Assembly (NCBI GenBank): GCA_035967975.1
Contig: JAWQFQ010000016.1
Location: forward strand, 12,083-76,082
Origin: Scytonema sp035967975
Lineage (GTDB): Bacteria > Cyanobacteriota > Cyanobacteriia > Cyanobacteriales > Nostocaceae
Direction: 5' to 3'
Length of the DNA: 64,000 nt
The position numbers and the translations under genes were made by a program. This document shows, one piece after another, positions 18,404 to 25,640 of the stretch (position 1 is its first letter; every line of letters begins with the position of its first letter). The notes below the pieces were generated by a model that was not told where the DNA came from, searched no databases, and worked only from the letters and a program-made list of their open reading frames with translations.

Positions 18404-19765
18404 TTAGGGTACGTTTAGCGGACTCCCTAAGATGATAGGGTCCATTTCTTTATAGGTGAAGAAAGGAATGGGACCAATAAAGTAGGGGCTGCATCCTAAG
18501 TCGATAAAGCCGCCGCGCTTGCAGATACGGAAGAACATTGCGCTGGTAATACTGCCATCTGCTTCATTAATATCCCAGAGGGCTTGCTTGAAAGCTTTGC
18601 CAAATGGGTGACGACCAGTTGGTTCTTTACCGCCGTTGAGTGCGCCGAGTATCCCAAAGCCCCCCTTGACGTTTTGGAACTTACCGGACATCCACTGTGC
18701 TCCGGTGAGGATACCACTTCCTGAAACTTCAATGTGACCGCACTTTTTCTCGCATGGAATGTTAAACCCAGCTTGATAGCTACCAGAGATTGATTTAGAG
18801 CGATCGCTTTCCACTTCCCGCAATGGTAAGTCTACTTTGCCGATAAAGCTCATGTCAGGGATGGGAATATTGGGAAACTCATCAAATGGTATGTCACTCA
18901 GTCCTGGAACTTTGCCGATTGTTGTATTCTGCCAGTTGTAGAAGTTCTTGAGAGGGGCTTGCTCAATGCCTGGAATGTCTGTAAGTTTGTAGTTGGAAAG
19001 TTGGATGTATTTGCCCAGTTCTGCTTGTTCGAGTTCGCTGAAAGCTTGGATTGCATCGTTAATTGTACCAGAATAAGAACTTCCCGTTATTGCTGTAATG
19101 GCATCATTGATAGGTAAAACATCACTGGCAAGTGTATCGCCAAGCTTTGGGATAGCGTCAGTCAAGTCAGCAATAGTTTGCCAGTTGGTTAATTCCAGAC
19201 TATTTAATTTGAAGTCTTTGAGGTTGATGCCAGTGATTTTGGCAATGTCTTTGAGAGACAAATCCTCTATTTTAAATTCAGTAGCCTCAAAATCGCCCAG
19301 TTCCATCACCTCACTCAAGCTTTGTCCTGCTTCCCAACTGCGTGTTTCTTTCATACCAGGGTTTTTGATGTTAGGAAATTGAATACTACCCTCAGAGCCA
19401 AATTTCATCTTCTTGAACGTGATATTGCTCCAATCAGGAGTAGGTGCGCCGTTGACGTATTTGGTAGCTATGGGTTGTTTTGGTACTGTAGCAGCAACGG
19501 AGCGATCGCCAAGTACAAAATTCCCGATACTCCCAAGGTTGTAACTACCTCCAAACCTGATAAGTCCGTGTAGGACAAGTCCTGCAACAAAACCTGTAGC
19601 CATCAAGTAGCGTAATGTGTTGAGTTTTTCTAGCCGATATAATTGCGATCGATTAGGTTTATCGGTGGTACGTTGTTGGTTTAAGTGTGCGACTGGTACG
19701 ATTGCAGTTACTTCGGCTGTAACATCTAAAGTTTGGTTGTGGTCAGTCAGACTTTCGTTATGCAT
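18404..19765 (-). CDS. Conjugation-operon protein with one N-terminal membrane helix, unknown
   Basis: This 453-residue protein is anchored by one helix at about 54-70 (L-M-A-T-G-F-V-A-G-L-V-L-H-G-L-I) with the bulk predicted outside the cytoplasm. The exported part repeats short leucine/isoleucine motifs (D-L-S-L-K-D-I-A, D-F-K-L-N-S-L), then has a Cys-bearing segment (C-E-K-K-C-G and C-K-R-G-G-F-I-D-L-G-C), possibly disulfide-bonded. It lies 20 bp after the VirB9-like gene, within the secretion operon, and is probably a channel or surface component specific to cyanobacterial systems. Confidence 0.6.
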   Translation of the reverse strand: MHNESLTDHNQTLDVTAEVTAIVPVAHLNQQRTTDKPNRSQLYRLEKLNTLRYLMATGFVAGLVLHGLIRFGGSYNLGSIGNFVLGDRSVAATVPKQPIATKYVNGAPTPDWSNITFKKMKFGSEGSIQFPNIKNPGMKETRSWEAGQSLSEVMELGDFEATEFKIEDLSLKDIAKITGINLKDFKLNSLELTNWQTIADLTDAIPKLGDTLASDVLPINDAITAITGSSYSGTINDAIQAFSELEQAELGKYIQLSNYKLTDIPGIEQAPLKNFYNWQNTTIGKVPGLSDIPFDEFPNIPIPDMSFIGKVDLPLREVESDRSKSISGSYQAGFNIPCEKKCGHIEVSGSGILTGAQWMSGKFQNVKGGFGILGALNGGKEPTGRHPFGKAFKQALWDINEADGSITSAMFFRICKRGGFIDLGCSPYFIGPIPFFTYKEMDPIILGSPLNVP

Positions 19766-19785
19766 AGTTTGTATCTAACTTTAAG

Positions 19786-20592
19786 TTATTGATTTTGATT
19801 TGAAATTGAGCCGGTTTCGACTTTGTTTGGTACTATGGGAGAGTTGTTATGCGGTGGCAGTGGTAATTCTAAAAGACGCTTCCCACCAAGCAGCATAAGT
19901 TTTTCAACTAGTTGCATGGACACCCCAGCAGTGTTGGCAGCAACAGTTATGTTTTCTCCAGAAGAACGTAATTCTATTAACTGATTTAGCCTTTGCCAAA
20001 GCTTGCCATCTCTGGCAATCCACTGTTTTGTAAGTGCCACTTGCATTCCTTGGGAAATATATCTGCTATCAGACAAAGCCGTGTAATCAACTTTTAGTTT
20101 TGCTTCTTCTTCTTTCTTAGCAGTATCACCAATAATTTCGATCTGGCTATATTGTGGTGTGCCACTACCCGACACCACCCGAAAGTGATAGACTTTTCTT
20201 TGCGACCCAGATTCTGTTATTACCGTCATGTGTGCGCCATAGCGAGCAGAGGGCAGACCAGGGATTTTGACTTTCTCAATTTGACGAATATGAATTAACC
20301 CCGCGCCCGTACTGTTACCAGAACACCTGCCTAACCCTTCAAGACATCCGTCAACATCAAAAACAAACCTTGATGGGTCATCCAACCAAATTTTCTTGAT
20401 GATTTCTCTGGTGCGGTAGAAAGAGATAGAGATTCCATGTCCGTCCCACACTTTGACTGTCTGCAATTGAGCCTTTTCTCCCGACACTTGGGATGCTGCA
20501 ACTTGAACGACGGTATTTGCTAAGACAGCTTGGTTTGATGTGGCGAGTGCGTAAATTAAACCGAAACCGAAACATATATATTTAGATTTCAT
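19786..20592 (-). CDS. VirB9/TraK-like outer-channel protein (putative)
   Basis: This 268-residue protein has a signal peptide (residues 1-25, cleavage near V-L-A-N). A beta-rich domain follows with a G-H-G-I-S-I-S-F pattern and an R-F-V-F-D-V-D-G segment resembling the N-terminal domain of VirB9 or AMIN-type secretin partners. The gene overlaps the VirB10-like gene by 4 bp, and VirB9 and VirB10 normally form one complex. Cys residues flank G-L-G-R. The assignment depends on order as much as sequence; the C-terminal VirB9 domain is not obvious. Confidence 0.55.
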   Translation of the reverse strand: MKSKYICFGFGLIYALATSNQAVLANTVVQVAASQVSGEKAQLQTVKVWDGHGISISFYRTREIIKKIWLDDPSRFVFDVDGCLEGLGRCSGNSTGAGLIHIRQIEKVKIPGLPSARYGAHMTVITESGSQRKVYHFRVVSGSGTPQYSQIEIIGDTAKKEEEAKLKVDYTALSDSRYISQGMQVALTKQWIARDGKLWQRLNQLIELRSSGENITVAANTAGVSMQLVEKLMLLGGKRLLELPLPPHNNSPIVPNKVETGSISNQNQ

Positions 20593-22268
20593 AACTTTAC
20601 CGAACTATCAACTCTGATAGTGATTTTGGTGTTTTTTGGTACATACCAGATATTGGGGCGGTTCATAATTTCATTAGTGGCACGTTCTGTACGCTTGCCA
20701 ACTGTTTGACTGAGTTGATTGAATGCGCCTTCAACAAAAGCAGCTTCAATGTTGCGTCTACCACCACTGGTGTTGGTTACTGTGCCACCCAGAGGAAAGA
20801 CTTGTGTTGTTTGTTGGTCCGGCTTGTTGATAATTTCCCCAACCTTGGCAATACCTGCGATCGCTGCTAAAGTGGCATCGTATTTCGCAATTTCCGGTCC
20901 CTTATTGTGATAAGGTCTGGCAACTAAGGGTAAACCACCTTCACCTAAGACGGCAATAGTTCCAGATAATACTGGATATTCAGTTTCATCTTTGAGGATG
21001 GCGGTGACTTCGGCACGTACTGTAGATGCTCCATCTACTGCAAGCATTGCAATTGTTACTTTGGTTCCTGCAGGAATAGCAATCTCGCCAGTATTGCTGT
21101 AAAGTGATTCATCAAGTTCGGCAACAAACCGGAGCGTGTTAGCTTCTTCTGTTGAAGTGTTGTTATTGCTCGTCGATTGAGGCAACATTAAAGGAGTTAT
21201 CAGAGTTGCTTTAGCAAACGTACCAACAACTAGATACTGTGGTTTTGTTTCTTGGAGAATTTGGTTTTCTTCTGGTAATAAACTATACATCATAGTTTGA
21301 GAAGTTTCATCATTGGAGTTGGTTGGTGAGTTCGTCTCCCAACGAGGACGCAGTTCTTCAATTTCCTTTGGTGTATTATTAACGACTTCCGTATTTATAC
21401 TGCGACGGTTATTGCGACGACGAGTTCGGATATCATTGTTTATTTCTACTGTTTCTTGAGTAGCAGTGTCTCCTACACTTGTGGTTGTGCTGGGTAGTTT
21501 GGCATTTTCTGTTGTAGCTACCGCATACTCAACATGACCAACTGAACCCAGACCACGCAAGCGTTCGAGTTCTGCGATTGGGTCTTTGGCGATCATTTGC
21601 GGTTGGGAGCGTTTTGCTAGTACTGCATCTGTGTTAAAACGAACAGGAGCGGTAGGACGTATGGGTGGTATTGGTTGAGAAATCACTTGCTTGCGTCTAG
21701 GTTTTTCCTCAGTTGGTTGTGCTGCTGTTTCTTGACGGATTCGCCTTTTAGGTGGAGGTGGAGTTTCTTGAGTTACAACTTTTGGTTGTGTTTTTGGTGG
21801 TTGAATTGGAGGTTTTTTTGTTTCTACTGTTGATTGGGTGGGTGGTTCTTCTTTCTTCTCTTGTTTTTTGTTGTTGAGTGCGTCAAGTTCTTCTTGCTGC
21901 TTAGCTAGGGCGAGCTTGGCGTATATATCTCCATCGTCTTTTTCAGGTTTTATTTTGGTGGGAGTTGGTGTAGGGGAGATGAGTGGTTTTTTAGCAGTAT
22001 TGTTACTGTTCATCATGCTGCTAAAAACGAAGAAGACGACTAAAAAAGCAAGTCCAAAAGCACCGCCGATAATCCCTAGTTTTGACCAAGGGGAAGTCAC
22101 AAAATCGTGCTTTGTTTGTACTAGTGCTGGGTCTTCCTCTGGCTCCTCTGTTTGAAGTTCTATTGAACTATCGTTTTCATTTTCTAGGTTTTGGCTCTCA
22201 TTGACTATAGGTAAAAGTTCATTAACAGAACTCATTTTATGATTGCCATTTCGTTGATTTTCAGGCAT
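20589..22268 (-). CDS. virB10: VirB10/TrbI-like channel scaffold
   Basis: This 559-residue protein has a cytoplasmic acidic N-terminus, one membrane helix (about 62-85, L-G-I-I-G-G-A-F-G-L-A-F-L-V-V-F-F-V-F), a long Pro/Lys/Thr-rich periplasmic linker (about 95-215) and the conserved VirB10 beta-barrel domain from about 340 (V-G-T-F-A-K-A-T-L, A-I-P-A-G-T-K-V and a final I-T-I-R-V-D). VirB10 spans both membranes and transmits ATP energy to the outer pore. It sits in the usual order with VirB8- and VirB9-like genes. The domain order is standard, so the call is firm; the exact subtype is not. Confidence 0.85.
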   Translation of the reverse strand: MPENQRNGNHKMSSVNELLPIVNESQNLENENDSSIELQTEEPEEDPALVQTKHDFVTSPWSKLGIIGGAFGLAFLVVFFVFSSMMNSNNTAKKPLISPTPTPTKIKPEKDDGDIYAKLALAKQQEELDALNNKKQEKKEEPPTQSTVETKKPPIQPPKTQPKVVTQETPPPPKRRIRQETAAQPTEEKPRRKQVISQPIPPIRPTAPVRFNTDAVLAKRSQPQMIAKDPIAELERLRGLGSVGHVEYAVATTENAKLPSTTTSVGDTATQETVEINNDIRTRRRNNRRSINTEVVNNTPKEIEELRPRWETNSPTNSNDETSQTMMYSLLPEENQILQETKPQYLVVGTFAKATLITPLMLPQSTSNNNTSTEEANTLRFVAELDESLYSNTGEIAIPAGTKVTIAMLAVDGASTVRAEVTAILKDETEYPVLSGTIAVLGEGGLPLVARPYHNKGPEIAKYDATLAAIAGIAKVGEIINKPDQQTTQVFPLGGTVTNTSGGRRNIEAAFVEGAFNQLSQTVGKRTERATNEIMNRPNIWYVPKNTKITIRVDSSVKL

Positions 22269-22451
22269 AATCTATGACTCTTAAATCCTAATTTTTAACT
22301 TCTGCTTTTGTAAGTATTCAGCTTTTAGCGCCCTCCCTTCGGACCGCGATAGGGACAGCTTTTCAGTGTGTTTTATTCGTAGATCCGCGCATTGCTGATG
22401 GCTGATGACTACTCCCTTTCCGCCCGTTCGCCGTCAGGCGTTCCCGTAGGG

Positions 22452-22612
22452 TAGATTACCTATTTAAATGAACCGCAAAGACGCAAAGAGCGCATTCGCG
22501 TTGGCGGAGCCTCTCGGAGAGAAGCGTCTCGTTCGCGGTAGCGTCCCGGAGGGAAGAGAAGAAAGAGGAAAAGCAGATCGGTAATCTTATAGCGAGAAGG
22601 GAGTAATAGTTT
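22452..22612. repeat. Third copy of the intergenic repeat element
   Basis: It starts with ATTTAAATGAACCGCAAAGAC, contains the GCGTCTCGTTCGCG unit and a GGAGGGAAGAGAAGAAAGAG tract, and ends with GGTAATCTTATAGCGAGAAG. The spacer 22269-22451 before it holds other shuffled repeat fragments, such as CGTTCCCGTAGGGTA. Confidence 0.75.
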
Positions 22613-22619
22613 ACCTGCC

Positions 22620-23399
22620 TTAATTCTTCCCAAGTTCATAATCAATAATTTCAATAATTTCTAAACCAGATTTTCTAGCAGAATATATTTTTTGAGCAAG
22701 TTCTATTGTCCCCGGTGATGCTTGGGGAGTGTCAATGGCTTCAACGGTAATTGTTTTATTAAAAGGAATGCCCCCACCTTGATTTTTCCGAGAGTCGAAT
22801 GTCACCAATGTAGCAATGAAATCTACTTCCCATTTTCCATCTGATATTTTACGAGGTTCAGATATATGTCTTGGGATAAGAGAGACTTGGGCATTTCCGT
22901 TAAATATTCCTTCTGGTACGATTTCTGCTAGTGTTTGGAGAAATTTAGCTCGAAATTGTTGATTCTCTGAAAGAGCAAATGCTGCTTCCCAAGCTTTAGT
23001 AGGAATTTTTTTGTCTGTTCCTTTAGTTGTTTGAACTTTGATGCCTTTATCAGGTTTGGTGATGTTTTCACCATTTTCATTAGCTTGAATTAAACCATCC
23101 CAGTTGAACATCTTGACCATACTATCAGAGATAAATTTTTTGATGGTTTTGTGAGTTCGTTCTTTGGGACCAACTGATTTGGCTATTGATGTAGAACCAT
23201 CTTCAAGTTGAACGATTGTCATGCCTTTGACATAACGGTTTGTACCAGAACTTACACCAAAGTTGATAATTTGTAATAGGCAAGATAGGAGGTTAGCTGC
23301 AACTAGTACGGTAATTGTCATTGCTACGGGAGTAGAAGTAGATTGTCCGTAACTAAGAAGACGTGCTGGTTGGGATTTAGATTTTGATGATTTGAGCAT
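22620..23399 (-). CDS. VirB8/TraE-like inner-membrane assembly factor (putative)
   Basis: This 259-residue protein has a single N-terminal membrane helix (about 26-47, M-T-I-T-V-L-V-A-A-N-L-L-S-C-L-L) and a periplasmic domain of about 200 residues with an alpha/beta character compatible with the NTF2-like fold of VirB8. It lies 9 bp after the VirB6-like gene and before VirB10, the usual place. VirB8 nucleates assembly of the secretion complex. Sequence motifs are weak, so context carries the assignment. Confidence 0.6.
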   Translation of the reverse strand: MLKSSKSKSQPARLLSYGQSTSTPVAMTITVLVAANLLSCLLQIINFGVSSGTNRYVKGMTIVQLEDGSTSIAKSVGPKERTHKTIKKFISDSMVKMFNWDGLIQANENGENITKPDKGIKVQTTKGTDKKIPTKAWEAAFALSENQQFRAKFLQTLAEIVPEGIFNGNAQVSLIPRHISEPRKISDGKWEVDFIATLVTFDSRKNQGGGIPFNKTITVEAIDTPQASPGTIELAQKIYSARKSGLEIIEIIDYELGKN

Positions 23400-23408
23400 A
23401 GTAACTCT

Positions 23409-24587
23409 TTATTTTTTAATACTTTTAATAGCATTGATTATTTGTTGCGTTTGTACAGCTTGATTGGCTTGTGCGGCTTGAGCTTGTCTAGCTCTTACAA
23501 AAGAGCTAGCAGTGGCGCTGATTGTATTTGCTGCGAACATAGTTGTTGCAGTAGCTGCTTGACCTAATCCAGTCCAAACAGCAAGCCCACCACCTGCGGC
23601 TAATGCGGATGCAAGGATAGGAGAAACTAACCCAACGAAAAGGAGAAATATCATGGGTTGATTTTGTTGGGAGTTGGCAATCAACTGTCCGCACAACCCG
23701 ATAATGATGTTGAAGCAAAGTTTTGCCATACCGACTGAGAGAAAACCAGTTAACCAAGCGAAAATGGGTTTAGTACCAAAGGGAAGTAGGGAACCACCAA
23801 TTGCCAGTGGACCAAGGAGGGCAGTTAAAAGCATCGTGAATTCAATACCCCATTGGTAGGCGTTATTAAGGGCGAGCAGGATGACTGCAACAAACCCAGT
23901 TATCATCGAACCGATCGCACTGGTGATAGAATTGCCAATCTTTTCCGCAATTTGACCGGGGGAGAGGTTTTCAAGTGCATCTTTGGCATCAGACAGACTT
24001 TTCAGGGGGTTAAACTCCCAATTACCACTGTCGGGGGCTTCTCCTTTGAATAAATCGGGTGCGGAAGCTTGGAGTTCTGCTTCAGCCTGTTGCAAGCAGG
24101 TGATAGAATCTTGGACATTACCAGGGATTGAGCGGCATCTTTCCATTGCTGTCCCTACTTGTTGCTGGAGGGCAATATTGCCGACTGCGCGGTTGAAAGC
24201 AACTTCTAGGTTAGCTCCTGCAGCAGTAAATTCTAGAACGTCATTATTGACAGTATTAATATATCCTCGTATGGCAAGTGTTCCACTTCTAAGCAAAGTG
24301 CCATTGTTAGCTAGTAACCCGATAACTACAATAGGCCATATCCAACTAGAGAGAGCTTTCATGTCCTCTTGATTTATCCAGTTTTTGCCTAACTCAACCA
24401 TAAAAAGAGTGAGCGTTGCGATCGCAAAAAACTGACCAACTTTGCACATTGAGCCATATAAGTTTCCAGAGAGAGATTGTTCCCAGAGACTGTTAAAGCC
24501 TTCAGCTGTTAATTGTGCTCCGGCTGCAGCGTTTTCTAAAATGTCTTTTCCAAAATATGGGTCGGTTGCAATTACGAAGTTTATCAT
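23409..24587 (-). CDS. VirB6/TrbL-like polytopic channel protein
   Basis: This protein has at least five membrane helices (about 45-65, 80-100, 225-245, 255-280 and 295-350) and a soluble periplasmic loop between helices two and three, the pattern of VirB6/TrbL. The C-terminal tail is Ala/Gln-rich and polar. An upstream TTG (24635) would add 16 residues (S-P-Y-L-P-Y-P-P and so on), but the ATG at 24587 is the first ordinary start and leaves a sensible N-terminus; no clear Shine-Dalgarno supports either. VirB6 forms part of the inner-membrane path of the DNA. Confidence 0.75.
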   Translation of the reverse strand: MINFVIATDPYFGKDILENAAAGAQLTAEGFNSLWEQSLSGNLYGSMCKVGQFFAIATLTLFMVELGKNWINQEDMKALSSWIWPIVVIGLLANNGTLLRSGTLAIRGYINTVNNDVLEFTAAGANLEVAFNRAVGNIALQQQVGTAMERCRSIPGNVQDSITCLQQAEAELQASAPDLFKGEAPDSGNWEFNPLKSLSDAKDALENLSPGQIAEKIGNSITSAIGSMITGFVAVILLALNNAYQWGIEFTMLLTALLGPLAIGGSLLPFGTKPIFAWLTGFLSVGMAKLCFNIIIGLCGQLIANSQQNQPMIFLLFVGLVSPILASALAAGGGLAVWTGLGQAATATTMFAANTISATASSFVRARQAQAAQANQAVQTQQIINAIKSIKK

Positions 24588-24663
24588 ACGCGATGGGTTA
24601 AAGAAGGCTGGGGGGTAGGGAAGGTAGGGAGACAATTCTCCCTTACCTCCTTCTGTTGAGGAA

Positions 24664-25389
24664 TTACTTCCCGGCGGTCGTTTTAAGAGAGCTATAACCT
24701 GTGATTTCCATAAACTGGGCAGTTATTCCGTCCATCATCAGGTTTTGTCGCTGGCGTTCAGATGCACCAAGTTCTGCAATTTGGCTTAACATTAAGTTAG
24801 TTTGCTGCACGTCATGCCGTTGTTGCAGTCCATCCGTGCGGTTCTGCCCAATCATTGAGACAATTTGGGCGTTTTGGGCAGCAATGACTTTTAGGATATT
24901 CTGTGAAGCATCCATGCTTTGAGCTTGTTCCCCCAAAGAATGTGCATCGGCTACAGTTTGTTGGGTTGCTTCAATTTCTTTTTTGGTACGTTCTTGTCCT
25001 TGCTCTCCCAAGACGCTTTCAACTGTAGACCGAGCGGTTTCACGTTCGAGTTTGTTACCAGCCGCGATCGCACCCTCGACAGTATTGCTTTCATTCCAGC
25101 TACCCTTGTCTTTGAGTTGGTCTTTGAGCTGATCTGCACTGTTAACAGGATCTGGGAAACCCATAGTTCCGGTCTTAGTAGCAGTTTGAGCAACAGACTT
25201 CAGTCCTCCCCATTTTTCATTTATTGCTGCGGTCAGTTCACTTTTGGTTTGTTGAAAGTAGCTATTGAATTCTCCTAAGACTTCATTAAAGAAGCTGTTG
25301 AGATTAAGTGCATAACTAGGGGTTGCACTTAATAAAGTCGTCAAACCAATTACCGACACAACAATTAATCTTTTAGTTGTTTTCTTCAT
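24664..25389 (-). CDS. VirB5/TrbJ-like exported minor pilus protein
   Basis: This 241-residue protein has a clear signal peptide (residues 1-27, ending A-T-P-S-Y-A). The mature part is almost entirely helical, with long coiled-coil-like stretches and Gln-rich segments (L-G-E-Q-G-Q-E-R-T-K, Q-A-Q-S-M-D-A-S-Q-N). This is the composition of VirB5/TrbJ proteins, which cap or seed the conjugative pilus. It precedes the VirB6-like gene, as in many type IV operons. A strict family match cannot be shown without a profile search. Confidence 0.6.
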   Translation of the reverse strand: MKKTTKRLIVVSVIGLTTLLSATPSYALNLNSFFNEVLGEFNSYFQQTKSELTAAINEKWGGLKSVAQTATKTGTMGFPDPVNSADQLKDQLKDKGSWNESNTVEGAIAAGNKLERETARSTVESVLGEQGQERTKKEIEATQQTVADAHSLGEQAQSMDASQNILKVIAAQNAQIVSMIGQNRTDGLQQRHDVQQTNLMLSQIAELGASERQRQNLMMDGITAQFMEITGYSSLKTTAGK

Positions 25390-25454
25390 ACTTGTGGTTG
25401 ATAATGTGATGTGGCAGAAATTTAAGCCACTTGTTTATCAAGTTAATTTATTAG

Positions 25455-25545
25455 TTTTTGTGACTCCCCTCCCAGTGTAAGATTACCAATCCTGTTCCTT
25501 CTTTTTCTTGGCGTCCTTGGCGTCTTGGCGGTTTTTTAATAAGTA
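25455..25545. repeat. Inverted, eroded copy of the intergenic repeat element
   Basis: GTGTAAGATTACCAATCCTGTTC is the reverse complement of the end of the 18207 copy, followed by GGCGTCCTTGGCGTCTTGGCGG in place of the tandem units. A further fragment with a similar reversed ending (TTTGCGTACTTCGTGCC) is at 29840-29895. Confidence 0.6.
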
Positions 25546-25640
25546 ATCTTCTAACAACAAGGAAGTAATCTGCCAAAGTACAAATTTATCTGCGTTCATC
25601 TGCGTTCATCTGCGGTTAATTACTTCTTCGGTGTACCTCA

